From Toxonevra muliebris (taxonomy: Eukaryota > Arthropoda > Insecta > Diptera > Pallopteridae): a DNA stretch of 64,000 bases. How positions within the stretch are numbered: position 1 is the stretch's first letter; every line of letters begins with the position of its first letter. The notes beneath the pieces were generated by a model. It was not told where the DNA came from and made no database searches. It was given only the letters and a program-made list of their open reading frames with translations. Location of the stretch: assembly GCA_963691655.1 (NCBI GenBank), contig OY829329.1, positions 16,444,708 to 16,508,707 on the forward strand, read 5' to 3'. Positions 21,641 to 34,829 of the stretch are shown one piece after another. The position numbers were made by a program, and so were the translations under genes.

Positions 21641-23689
21641 AAAAAGAAATACCTGAGTTTTAAATTTCTATCTCCTTAATCTTCTGCCTATCGTTAAGCG
21701 AACTAAAAGCTTAATTTTCTATATAAATATTTTAATTTAATATTAACTTCATCACTATATTCAACACTTTAATTCTTGGTAAATGTTTTTTCGCGATTAT
21801 CATATTTTAATCGACAAAATAAACACAGAAAAACCTTAATTCCAATGCACTAAATGAAGAGAATGGAGACACAGTCATTTCTAGCAGCTTTCAACAGTTG
21901 CATTAATTTACCTATCATCGTGACATAAGTAAAGGCATTTCAAGCTAGAGATAAAAGTCTTTAACATGCTTAATCACACATGCAAAGACGGGGTAACTAT
22001 TTATATAACTGCCTACCTACCTACCTACGATATCTACATACGGGTAAAGCTCTACAAATGCGCTGAAAGAAGAAAGAAAAAGGAACGCAGGAAGCACATA
22101 TACATTAATCAAAATGTCGCTTAAAGTCACTGAAGCTATCAACTACTGTCCAGGTTGTTTTTACTGCTGTTGCTGCTAGGGTAAAAAAAAAAAACAAAAA
22201 AATAACTTAGCTATTTTAGTATTTCAGTAGAGACAGCAAACAAAATCATGTTCTTAAATGAACAAACAGACAAATAAACAAGCAAAAATATAATACAAAA
22301 AAAAAAAAAAATGCAGAAGACAAAAGAGAAAAAAGTTATAAATGTAGATGACAAAGTATTATGCGCCATGGTTATGCTATACAAAACATTTATGATGACG
22401 TAGTAGATAGTTTTATTTATCTAAATATATATGCTGGCAAGGGCATATAACAAAAGTAATTGTTGGACAGCTTGGTCTACCAAACACTTCAGAAACGGAA
22501 CCAGTTCTTGGCATAATTTTTGAGAAAGAGAGATTGAAATAGCATTTTTTTTCGTAATTTAACTAAACAAACATTAACAGTAACAACAAACAACAACAGC
22601 AATAATAATAACAACAACAACAACAGTCACGGCTTGTCACCCAAAGTGGCATCACGTTTCACATTTACAATGTGACGCTGTCAAGCATGCGCACATACAA
22701 TCAGACAAACATTAAATGTAGCTGGCTATGTGTAGTTGCTAGGCTATTGATGCTGTTGTCTGTCTGTTGCTTGTACTGCCTGACATTGGTACTGCTCACT
22801 AGCATCGTTTACTCGCTCTATACTTAAGTTTAAAGATATAAAACCATGACAAGCAAATGAATTCCACGAAGAAGTTGTAAACGACTCATTTCACTTTGCA
22901 TAGCATAGAGAGATATGAAGGTACATGAATCGAACCTTAACACATGCGGGCAGACTTAGGTAGGTACGCCAATATGAAGTAGATGCAAGTCAGCAGGAGT
23001 CTACCTACATATGAATATATTCATATTGTCAAGTAGCACGTCCAGGTGTCTTTCATTTCATAATAAACAATGATGGTTGTAATGATGATGATAATGATTA
23101 CAGCGATGATAATGTATGCTGATAATAATACATATTTTCATATGTGTATTCAGTTGTACAGCAGACATCTCAAACTTGTTGAAATATTACTAAATTATTA
23201 TAAAATTCATGGAAGAAGATTTGCGTTTTTAATTTCTTTGTGTGTTATTTGAAAACTCTTTGACTTGACATTTGACATATTTATCATTATGTTGGGGATT
23301 AGATTTCATGGTAGATCTTGAAACACTTCAGAATTTTAAATATAATATTTCAGTTGGATATTGCTTCATTAGTGCATACTGTATCAAGTCCGTTTATTGA
23401 ATTTTACTCATTTACTTAGTTGACAATGATTGTTTTATATTTAAGTTTTGATCTCCCTTAAAAAGATCCACCAGTCACCTCTCGAAAGGATATCTACAGT
23501 CAAATCGAGTGATTTAAACGAAGATTCGTCGTATTCGTGCTCTTCTGCGTGTTCCAGCACCGTCATTCGAATAAAATATTTTCTTAGTTGTTGACAAAAT
23601 TTATTCTTCATTTGATCTGTAGGTTAGCATTATTATAGGTGTTGATATGGGATCCTAACTCCTGGACCAATGGCTGCAAAAATGAAAAA
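21641..23689. other. Intergenic, microsatellites only
   Basis: Holds AAC/AAT triplet runs near 22590-22630, an imperfect CTAC tetranucleotide run near 22012-22028 and a TGATGATGATAATGATTA stretch near 23080. No coding signal. Confidence 0.5.
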
Positions 23690-24010
23690 AAAAACAATAT
23701 TATGAGACATAAAGAAATTCAGACTAATTTAAAACGAATTTTAAATGTAAAAGTCAGACCAGAACTCGGAGCAGAATCCAGAGAAAAATTTTTAGCAAAA
23801 CATATACCAAATATCAGACTAAAATTCAAATCAAAATTGGACCAAATTCTGGCCCATTAAAATTCTGCCAAACATTCAGACCGAAAATCAAATTAAATTC
23901 AAATCAGAATATAGATAAAAAGTATGACTAAAATCTAGACCAAAATGCAGATCAAATTCTGACTAATGCTTGGACCTAAAACCCGATAGAAAGTCAAACG
24001 AAATGGAGCG
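23690..24010 (+). repeat. Degenerate short-period array (CAGACCAAAA type)
   Basis: About 320 bp of AATTCAGACTAA / AAATCAGACCAAA variants, the same family as at 15500-17620. The frame 23639-23860 lies inside it and is not a gene. Confidence 0.8.
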
Positions 24011-25525
24011 CAAAATTGAGCTTTAAACCTTAAACAGATTAAAATTAGAGAGTCGCTGCTGTTAAATCGATCAGTCTCACATTTTTTAAATTTGTTTCGT
24101 CTTGGAGAATTCTCCCGTCCATTGCATTTCCTGTAATAGTTATACTCATCAAATCTGGGTGTAGGGAAATAGAAAAGTATTTCTTACCCACTAAACTGTT
24201 CAAACGCTTACTTAAGAGTAATTTTAAATTAGATTGTGTGTAGAAAGTTGATCATAACGAATTTTACTTTTACACCGCGACACTCGCGACATTAAATATT
24301 TTACTTTTTCTATTTAATTTTAATTTCAATAGAAAGCGCAGCCGAATGCTGCACTTTCTTAACCCTTTTTGTTATGTTTTTCCAAGAACTGTCATTATTC
24401 TTCTTCTTATTTGCCGATATCCTCATTCACAATAAAAAAAAGTATCATTTAGTACTAATTTTTAGTACTGAAAATGGCGATGTGGAGACTTTTGTGAAGA
24501 GCGCAGTGTTGTATTTGTTGTAAATTTGCGGAAAAAGGCCAAATTTCATACAATTGGTTGGATCGGGGGCTTGGTAACGGGTATATTCATGATCACCCAC
24601 ACAACTATGGCTATAATGATTTCTCGTTGAAAGACCAATTTCTTGGAGAAGCTGTCTTGTGGTGTTCTCCTGACAAAGCGAACGAGTTAGTGCGAATAGC
24701 TGAATGTTGTTGGTACATATTTTTGCACCGTTCCTCCGTTTAGTTTTGTGCGAGCTAACGAGAGCGTAAACAGAATTTTCTTTTGTAATATTGAGTTCGA
24801 TAATTAAAACGAAATTTTGAGTGAGATTACTATTGTTGTTGTTGTTTTATTTAACTTTAAAGTGTTTGAGGAGCCACACATAGTTGAATCAAATTTAATA
24901 TTGAATCGTGCTGTGGATCTACTAAATCGTGGTGGTTCACAAATGTCCAAGATTGACAAGTCGAAGCAGTCCAGCATAATTTCAATTGGTTATTTATTGT
25001 GTGTTGCAATGCTGTAAATACAGTCAAAGTATTTTTTTTATATAAATGTATTTTACAGGCTTAATAAGCTTTTGTAGCCAAACAACAACATTATATAGAG
25101 ACATACAAAAATCAGGCGGCTGTTTCGGAATCCACCACGATTCCTCATCAGTGATTTTAGTAATAGTTCCTATAGGTTTTTCAAATATTTTTTAGCTTGG
25201 TTATTTTTTATTTTTGGTTTATTTTCAAATTTTCGGAACGTTTTAGTTCGTGGTGCTGAATGCTTTATATAGGCAAGGTCTGGGAATGCAATTTTGCTTT
25301 AGACTATTTTTGGTGGTCACTTTTTGGCTAGCTTTGGTGGTAGCTACAAGTAGCTATTTTTCTTGGCATCTCCTACTACCAATTTTTTTTTCCTTTCTCT
25401 TTAAAATTGTGGAAGTCCCTTAGTGTGCCCACCCGCCCATCAAATTATGCGGGTGAATTAGATCAACTTTTAATAGACGAGTGTGGTGTCTTAGTATAGA
25501 GCAACAAAAATCGAGCATTTCTAAT
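24011..25525. other. Intergenic, no gene recognised
   Basis: Frames 24558-24743 and 24817-25017 lack motifs and splice support. The rest is AT-rich. Confidence 0.4.
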
Positions 25526-25701
25526 GTGGCTGTTCACACAGGTGCAAGTAAGAGCGCCGGTTTGAAAGAGAGAAATAGAACAAATAGGCAGTTAGAAAAA
25601 GACAGGCGAGTTTCAATTTTTTCTTACTTTCTATTTTTTCGACCGATCTCTTTCATATAGGCGTCCATTTCGTTTCGTTATAGGCCTGTGTGAACAGCCA
25701 C
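25526..25701. mobile_element. Short MITE with 17-bp terminal inverted repeats
   Basis: A 176-bp unit starts GTGGCTGTTCACACAGG (25526-25542) and ends with its exact inverse (25685-25701). It has no coding capacity. No clear target duplication was found, so superfamily is open. Confidence 0.75.
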
Positions 25702-25764
25702 AAAAATTTACCTTTTGTTTCATTTACTACATTCTTTTTGCGAACCTGCGCTTAAGTCTTCACT

Positions 25765-25925
25765 GAGATAGTTGGCAACACAGGCATTGTCAGCCATCAA
25801 TATTTTTCATTTTTCGAGCAGCACAGTCTGCGTGTATATTTTTGTTTGAAATTTTTTATTAAGTTTAAGTGAAGTCACTATAGTTTTTTTTTTTAATAAA
25901 ATTTATAAAGTGACGGTGATAATAT
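25765..25925 (-). repeat. Inverted-repeat partner of 19545-19745
   Basis: The minus strand aligns with 19545-19745 including the shared core GCAGACTGTGCTGCTCGAAA. Just beyond the outer edge is a stretch ending in a good splice donor (ACTTG/GTGAGT at 26027); the other copy is likewise followed on its outer side by a donor-like site (CCAT/GTAAGT, minus strand, 19428). No protein frame is seen, so a non-coding 5' exon remains possible but unproven. Confidence 0.65.
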
Positions 25926-26029
25926 TCTTAAGTGATTGTTTGCTAAACATTAAACGATCGTCAACACAAAAGAAGTTGCTTATCCGAAGCTTGATTGCGA
26001 GTTGCGTACGAGTGATTTTTTACTTGGTG

Positions 26030-28920
26030 AGTTCTAAATTAGTCTCAATTGTTTACTAAAGGTCCAAGGGAACTTGTCGCATACATTAGTTAAATTTCTG
26101 GAGGATCTCAGATAAGTATTTAGAGAACGCCAGTATCCAGAAGATACTGGGTGTCGACTTGAAGCCGAGGAGTGCAAGAATCGCCCTCAATCCACACGTT
26201 CTCTGCTTTCATTATACTTTGGTATATTACTAAAGGTTCGAAGTATTTGGTTCTAGTTTCACAAATTCCTGCCATAGTAACTTCGTATATGAGTGACCTA
26301 TCTGGTCTTCTCTTAATTGTTTGTTCTTTTAATCGATGTTTATTTATTTAGTTATTTGAAATTGATTTAAATAATTTCATATTTGCAAAAATAATTGAAT
26401 TAAATCATATCTTGTTGATTTCACTTTAGTTATTGTTTGAGTGGTACATTTTACATAAGAGGTCAGTAGTTTAAAAAACATTCGAATACAAATAACAATC
26501 TAAATTCGAGATCGCGAAAGTTTGATATCTAAGCTTTTGATCTAATCTATGCCAACAAAAGCTGCCATTACATAAAAATCAAATAATTAAAACTTTTGCT
26601 AATCTGTCATAATTAAGTGTTATTAATTTTTTATATAACAAAAGCAAGTACTCATGCACGCGCCATATTTGAATTTAACCGCCAAAATGAAGGGGGTCTG
26701 GGGGACTTCATTGAAAATCTAACAACAACAGGCGCATTCCAGTAGTAATCAACTAAAAAACTTGAATAATTATTCACTCAGCATAAAAACCAAAACAAAA
26801 GGTTACAATTTTGACATTCACATGTATTAATTTTTTTCTTTTACTATAATTTGAACTGTCATTATAATGACATTTTCACACATACACCACGCACACACAC
26901 AGGTACATACATTCTATGCCTGACTGGAATGACTGATATATACGCAAAAACAATCAAACAACAACAACAAATGAAATTGAAGTCATTTCCTAAAGCACTT
27001 TAGCTACTGTTTGTTTTTTGTTGGCAACTTTTGGCTGTTGTTGTTGCTGCTCCTTTTATTGTTGGCTGTTCCTTTTGTTGTTGCTCTACTGTTGCTGGTA
27101 ACTTCACAAGGTGTTGTTTCTTTTGCGTTTCGTCTAAATTTCAAGAAACCAATAATTTAGCTATAAAATGCTTTGTCATCTTAAGAAATAATAATTTCAT
27201 TTTATTTTTTTATAATGAGCGAACAAAAAAACAAAAGTGCAGATTAATGTCGATCTTATGATTAGTCAAAAATTGTTGCTGCTGTCTCTTTGTGTTAGGG
27301 TCATTTTGAAATCTTTATTATGTATTTCGTTGGCTCGTTGGGTCCAATGTACCGCCACGCTGTTCTTTAGACAAATGTTTCACCTTTTTTTTTGTATTAC
27401 TTATTATTATTATTACTTCTTTTCTTTAACATATCATAATAAAATTACAATAATACTTGACAGCTTTTGTTCAGTCGTGAAGTTCAAAGCTATTTGCCGC
27501 TTTTTGCTCATTTCGTTCGTTCATTTACACATATCTCTAGGTTTATACGAGTTTTTTTTACTTTGTTCATACTTCCCGCCCATGTTTCGTTGTCGATCTA
27601 TACGGTGAGTTTTAAGTATAAAAATTTTGATTACATCTGCCAGCTACTGTATTTCATTATGATCAATTGTTTTTTTTTTTTTTTTTTTTTTTACCCGCAT
27701 TTGTTTTGCTATAGCGTTATCATATTTTTGGTATACACCCTACCATTGAAATTGCTCGCAAAGTTGTGGAATGTATCTCTTTAATCAGTAGGCACAAAAA
27801 GGTATAACACCTAAAAGATCGTGAAGGTGATAAACTTAGGAAAACTTAAGAAGAGTTCGATTGGTAATACTTTGGGAATTTTTGGATGTAATACTCTCCC
27901 CCTCTGTTCCCCTTCCCTTCTCTTTTCGACTAATATCATAGTATAAAATCATAGTTTCGGTTATAGCTGAAATTCTACATACAGAATCCAGAATCTATTT
28001 AAATTTCTGTTCTCAGATATTCCAAAGTCGAGGTATCATGTCAACCAGGTATATGCAGGGGTCTGTCCAGGCTGCTCTACGAAAAAAATTAAAATTCACA
28101 TTTTAATTTTCAAAATTTTACTATGAAAAAAAAAAATTGCAAAAAAAGTCTTTGCTTTAGGAGACTATCCCCTTAAGAAATTTACTTTGTTTTAGGAGAC
28201 TACTCACTTAAGAGCTGAAGGGAAAATGATTGGCGACTGTCTGACTCTAGGCTGATTTATTATATGATGTTTGTCACTTCCTCCATCTAGCACAAACGAG
28301 GGCCAAAGACGAAACTGCATAGGTAAAAATCAAATGGGAATGGGAAAAGTGCTTAAGACTAATTTTAGGCTGCTGATTACAAATCTTTTGTAAAGTTGTA
28401 TTTTTAGTGTTATTAACGCCAAACTGGACTTTTGGGACTTCTCTGTTATTTGAACCCCTTCATCTCCACCCATATTTTTATTGAAAACATTGTCAGAGTG
28501 CGAAAAAAGTAATGCTCATACTGCCACGCCCACCTCCCCTTCAACCAAACTTGGACAAAAATAGAAGGAGAGTTACAAATTTTTGTACAGGAGTTACATA
28601 TGTCAATGGTGCAAAAATAAAAATTCGCTCACGGCCACGCCCTCCTCTCATACAAGATGATTGTAAAAAAATGATCATTTTTCTTTTTATCGCTGAGAAT
28701 TACTGTAAAAGTTTATAAAAGTGAATTATAAAAGTCCTTTTCCCTCTCCTTCATATTTACTAAACAAAAATTTAGCAGTTTCCATAGTTTTTTATTAATT
28801 AAACGCCAATAATTATTTAAGAACTTCTAATATTTTAGGTTTTATAATGAAAAATATGCAACCGGTTTTTATTCGACTTTCGTGTTTATCTGTTATTTCT
28901 TGTAGCCACAGATTTATTTA
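26030..28920. other. Intergenic or intronic, no gene recognised
   Basis: No coding signal. Contains a long T run (27668-27692). The frames 27031-27784 are low complexity and hydrophobic with no motif. Confidence 0.45.
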
Positions 28921-28924
28921 CAGA

Positions 28925-29071
28925 CACAATAATTATAGTACAACATTCTCTCAGGCTAATGTATAAATATTATAATAAAAAAATATAGTACAGCATACTT
29001 TCAGGCTGGTGTATAAATATTATTATTATACAATAATTATAGTACAGCATACTTTAAGGCTGGTGTATAAA
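28925..29071. repeat. Imperfect ~55-bp triplicate
   Basis: Three head-to-tail copies of a unit containing ATAGTACAGCATACTTTCAGG and GTGTATAAATATTAT, the last one ending near 29071. Copies 2 and 3 are closer to each other than to copy 1. Confidence 0.85.
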
Positions 29072-32000
29072 TAAGGAGTACGGTGTTAACAGATGGCATA
29101 CTAATGTAAGATTTGTGTCAAGGATAATTAATATGGCGCTGTGGAAAGTAGATCCATAAGCGTCCCACGTTTGTTGTTTTAAATCATGCAAGTATTTTCA
29201 TATGTACTAAAATTTACTACTACAAATTTTCAGGACAATCTGTATGTGGTTAGGAATCTGTATAAGAAATTATTTTATACTTTTTAGTCCATTTTAAAAA
29301 CGTGGTGTATTAAAACTTTATTTTACGTAATGAACTGTTTTTTTTTCTCAACTGTTTGTTCTCAAGGCTCAAGTTCAAAAGTTGTTGATTCAAACACCGT
29401 ACAATAAGGGGAATGGGGAATAACGTGATCGTTGAGATGAGAGTAATAACTGTTAAAAGTTTAGAAAGCAAAGAAAAAAATAAATGATTATTTCGACTAA
29501 TCGTTGTTTTAACATTTCATTTAATTTTTCATGAGAAATATTTTTTTCTGAAGAACATTTTTTCTTTTTCTTAATCGTTTGATTCGTGGGGTCAAACCCA
29601 AAAAAAAAAAAATTTATTAAAAATACCCGTAAATGAGAGGAAAGTGGAAGGAATAGTGGGGTCAATAGTGTATTCGGAGTTTTTTAACGAATAAATGAGA
29701 GGTTGAGAGGAAAAGTGGTATAACTTCTATGTTCAGAAAAATTTAGAATAATTTTACTTAAGAGCAAAAGCGAAACGAAATATGTTCAGAGCAAAAACGG
29801 AATAAATCACTATGCTATTTTTGCTCTGAAAGAATCGTTATACCGTTTTTGCTTTTACATTTAAATCATTTCATTTTCACTCTAAGACGTATTACTTATG
29901 CCGTTCTTACACTGAGATATTAGATTATTTCACTTTTGCTCTCATTTAATTTTTAACCCACTTTTCCTTTGGGCCTGCCAAATGTCAAATTCTGGCTTTT
30001 TATGGGATGAAGCCCTTTGGAAGGATATATGTAGCAGGTTGAATGTGAGATAGTTGTAGGGTGTCTATGAGTCAGTTTAAAAATGATACCTCAAATATTT
30101 CATCTATTTGTGTATAAGTATTTTTCTTTTGTTCTTAGCGATTATGAAAGGCAACCGAGCGTTACTTGTAGATTTTGATATGTTTTGCAATTAATAATCA
30201 AAAAACTTTTCTTTTTTTTTTTTACTAACTATAGCAAATTCATTTGCTAAGACATATTTACTGCCGCTTATGATTAATGAGAGCGCAATGTGATCGCTAC
30301 ATAAAGCGTTCTTTGATCATGATTGATATTTTAATTATTATTTGCTTGTATGGCTATAATTTTCATTAATCACATCAGAAAAAAAAAATGAGAGAATAAT
30401 ACAGATGAATTTAATTATTTTTAAAAGAGAACAAAGCGTTGCAAAAATTTATTATTATAAAAAATTATTTTAAATTAATGTGAAGCAAAAGAAGATAAGT
30501 TAATAAAATGTGGACCTTAATAGAAGGAATTCTGATGACGGTCCAAAAAATACAAGTCTCGAAAAGGTACCCAAAAGCAAATAGCAGAGAAATCTTGTAT
30601 TCTTATTAAGAAAAAAACTATAAAAGTAAAAACTATAATCTAAGAGATAAATAAATTATTCATTCTAAAAAGAAAAATCCACAATCATTGGGCACATCAA
30701 TCTCCAACTGCTCTCTGCAACTGCTCATCTGGATAGATATATAAACAATACATAGGAGTAAAAACAAACTTGGCAATGATAATGATGACAATGACGTCTG
30801 ATTGAATATCTCAACAAAGCCGACACTGACGTTTTGAATGTTTGTAGGTACGTACGATGATTATATCGTATGTAAGTAAGGACGAGAAGCAACTCAAATT
30901 GTTGCTATAAACCAAAAAAAAAAAAATTAAAACTGTCATTGCTATGTAAATGCCGCTGTCAAAGTGTTTTGCAATGCATCAAAAAGCTCAAATATTGTTT
31001 GGTTTGGTTTGTAAACCTTCTTCTCCTTCTTTTTCTTAATCTGCCTTAAAGCCTCAAAGCATCCAATATGTTTGACAACATGACAACGACAAACGACGTT
31101 GACAATGACAACAACAACAGCACCAACAACAACAAACAATATAGGGTAAGTACGTATTGAGTGAGGAGTAGGAGGGTAATATCAAAGAAGGTGATGGTCA
31201 GGAATAATCGCAAATCGCTGCCAGTTTGACATAAAACTTCTGGAATATTTTTCTCGCATGTGATTATCCCTCACCAAAAAAGGGAAAATTCGTCAATTGC
31301 CGACTTGAGTTGACTTGACTGCTCTGACTTTGTAGCTTTATACAAACATACATATAGTCAGATTGATGCATTACTGACAGCAATAATGAAAGGACAACAA
31401 TTGAATGTGTATATGGACAACAAACTTAAGTACGTTTATAAATCAGCAAACATCAGAGTATGTATAATCTACACTGAGAGAAAAAAGAAGATAATCTGAA
31501 AGGCAGGTAGTTTTTACATGGCATGAAAACAAAGTCACTGAGCAGCACAATTTCGTCTACAGGATTCATGTTGCTTTGATGATACATGAAGTTGCCATTG
31601 AGAAAATGATCACAGTGCGCATTTTTCTTTACTTGAATAGACTACCGACATGTGTTCACTTTCCTCACATTTCCTGTAGAGCTCTGTTGTGTCCGTTTTT
31701 TCGGAACAGCGCTGGGGCTTTGCGATAGACCCAGCACTTGTAGCAGTATTTGGGGAATGCAACTTCTTTTTCATCCAACCGATACTTATTCATTGAGACT
31801 TTATGACTGATTTTGCGTTGTCCACAGTTGGGCAGGCTGATAAAAGTTGTTGGTGTACCGTTATAGTTCTTCTTGTTCTTCTGCAGGATTTTAACAGCTG
31901 ATTCGTTGGTAAACCTGATTTTGCACTAGGCAAAGCAGCGATTCGCAAATCTTTGTCGGGTTTGTGAACTCATCGAGATCGCAGCACTGCATCGTGATCA

Positions 32001-34829
32001 TGTACGTTTTGGCTATCTCCTTAAGCGCTTCCTATGTTCGCCTGCTATGTGGCCGTTTGGGTTTCTGGAATCTTCTTCAGTTCCAGTTCTGCGAATAGAT
32101 TTAAGTTTCTCATGAATTTAATTTTCTTGCTGGTTTCGACCTTACGTAGGAATATCTCTAGAAAATACGTGTCTCTACCGTGTCGCATCTTTTTTTTTTT
32201 TTTTTGCTGCAGGTGGTTTCTCGCTTTCCTTTTTTGCATGTCTTGGCCGAAGGTGGTGGCATGCTGCTAACCACTACCAAACTATCGAAGATTTCTTCCC
32301 GATGCATTCATCTTCGTGACAGACGTGGTTGTTTTCGCTGTCTATATCTTTTCGTGTTTTTCCATTTCCAGCATTACCACTACATAAGCATCCTTGATCA
32401 TCATCCATATAATCGCCTAGTACCGTTCGTCTGGACCTGTAACAAACATTTCCGGATTCCGCAATGTTGCCATCCGGGGTAGGAGGAACTTATGGCAAGG
32501 ACGGTGCCAGCTCGTCCTGTCGCAGATCTTCATTGGGTACAGGGACTTTTAAGACACACCCTCGATCTCTACCGCTCCTGGACGTGGACTGCTTATTGGA
32601 CCTTCGTAGTATGCTGGGATAACTGCCAGCCGTCCAGCTATCCGCTTCCGGTGACCACCACAGTACCCTTAAGCTCAGCCCTGCCCTGTGATGCTGATCT
32701 TGCTTGTTGATCAATTAAATGTAGATATATCCATACAGACCCGTTAGGCTCCTTTCTCATTTACTGGAAGTTTACACATCCAACTTGTCCACCCTATGTT
32801 CACACAGCTTCTATCGGGTCAAGGTGCAAGTGGGCGTACATCCATTATTCCAATCTTTTATTGCCTTTGACTCACACTGGCATCCTCAACTTACCGCGTG
32901 CTGACTTTAAAGACTTCGTTTTGTCTTTCATTTTTCTACATCCAAAACTTTTACTAATTTTGGCCCGGTACTAGATGCCATGATCCAATTTTGAAAATTT
33001 TCAAAACTCAATTTCCGTACGTCTTTGATAAAAGATTTTAATACCCAAAAAAATAAAAAAAAAATTAATTTTCTGAATTTTAGAGGGTGTAGTAGTTTTT
33101 GGCTTCCTCCGAGAAAAAAAGGTGACCAGGTGTAAACAAATTAAAAATATTTCTACGTCACAGCAATAAGTATTCCCTGGGATCGAATATATTTTAAAAA
33201 TAAGTTGAATTTTTCGCATTTCTACAAATTTTTTTTTTTCACAAAAGTTTGGTCAGCTGTAGTTTCTTTAAAAAATTATAAGGATTTATGAAGTTTGTTA
33301 TTTTATTTAGGTGAATTTCTCTTTTCAAGTGCAAAATAATTAATTTTACTATTTTTGGTTGATTTTCAAAACAATTTTTCAAAAAGGTTTGCCTGCTTCA
33401 CTTAAACAGAAGGTTATATCATAGAGACTTTAAAAACTCCTGCAACTTCAGCATTTTTTTTTAAGTGTCCTTCTAGCGTATATTTGAAACTTTATTGTCA
33501 GAAAGTCAGAATTTGTTGCACTGACATAAAGTTTAAAATCAACGAAAACATAAACCAAACGTTAACAATCAACGAAAACGAAACAAACTAAAAAAGTGAA
33601 TGGCTAACAAATACAAAAACACAAATGACTGCTACTAGAGAGTAAAAATACAAAAAATAACTTAAAAAAAAAAAAAACAGCAACAACTGTCAAAGTCAGT
33701 CAAATTGACGAAGACGAACTATCATTGCAGTTGCAGACGCATACATTTCACCCCATTGACAAGTAAATGTCAGTGTCAGTTTGCGTATATTGTTCGAAAT
33801 AGCTATATACATATGTGTTTGTTTGTATGTATATATGTATATGTAAGATATGTATGGATATTTGTTTGCAATTGTTAAGGACGAGAATAGGCCCAATTGC
33901 TAGTCCGTCGTACTCCTTTGCATTTATGTTTATTTGCAGGCAGTTGCTTTGTTTGTGATTATTATAGTATGTATGTATGAAAGAAAGTAATCCAGTGAAA
34001 TGAAATTGCGAAAAATATTTACTGACGTCTTTTGTTTCACTGTCTATTTGTTTGTCTGTCGCTGTTGTATGTACGTAATTGAATGCAAATGATATAAGAA
34101 TATTTATTTTCTACCATTTTCACATTTAGTTTAGCGTTTGGTAAATAAAATCAGAATGAAGGCAAAATGAGTTAAAAAAATATGTAGCACACGATTTATA
34201 ATTATTTTAATATTTTATTAAAAAATAATATGATCTATTTGCTTGAAATTTACAAAAAAATTTAAATTCCGTTGAGGTTTGATTTTCAGACCTTTTTTTT
34301 TGGCACTTCTTTCGTCGATTTTTTAATATCAGTTGCAACTATGATTTTTGGTTTTTTAATTTTTTTATTAAACAATCCACACTTTTTGGTCAATATTCAT
34401 TGGTTTAGACCTTCCTCTTTAGGTTAGTCAAGAAAAATCTCGATTGGGCTCAATTCTGGGACATTCAACGGTTCTTCAGCACATATTTAATTCCAAAGCG
34501 TAGGGATAACGCCAGGTTCCCGTCAAAACGTTATTTTGAAGCCATTCGTTGCCTTCAGTGGCAAAGTATGACTCGTCTTACAATACACAAATGTACGAAC
34601 AATTTGGTGCAAAATAAATTTTGAAAATGTTAGCCAACCTGATTTTGATGATTTTGAATTATTTTTCTATATTTTTAGGAAGAAGATGTTTTGCTTTTTT
34701 GTTAAATATCTAATAATTTCAAATGCTGTAATGATCCAATTCGACAGTGAATTTGGCTTTGAATCTGTAAAGTCGAAGGCGAAGTCAGAATTACAGATTT
34801 ATGATCACGAAAAGAAAAAAAAAAACGTT
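29072..34829. other. Intergenic or intronic, no gene recognised
   Basis: No confident gene. The part 31650-32720 is clearly richer in G/C and has fairly open frames on both strands, so it may be old coding debris (a possible Cys-rich YKCW segment reads on the minus strand near 31750-31720), but no family was recognised. The part 29755-29945 has loosely inverted AGAGCAAAAGCGAAA-type edges. The rest is AT-rich with microsatellites. Confidence 0.35.

Noticed and set aside
21172..21642. Three overlapping hydrophobic frames
   Set aside because: They are translations of a polypyrimidine tract in all three frames with no conserved motif.
24558..24743. Possible small protein gene
   Set aside because: No similarity recognised, no signal peptide, no splice or promoter context; consistent with chance open frame.
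27031..27784. Chain of hydrophobic plus-strand frames
   Set aside because: Low-complexity T-rich DNA including a long poly-T; no domain or splice sites that join them sensibly.
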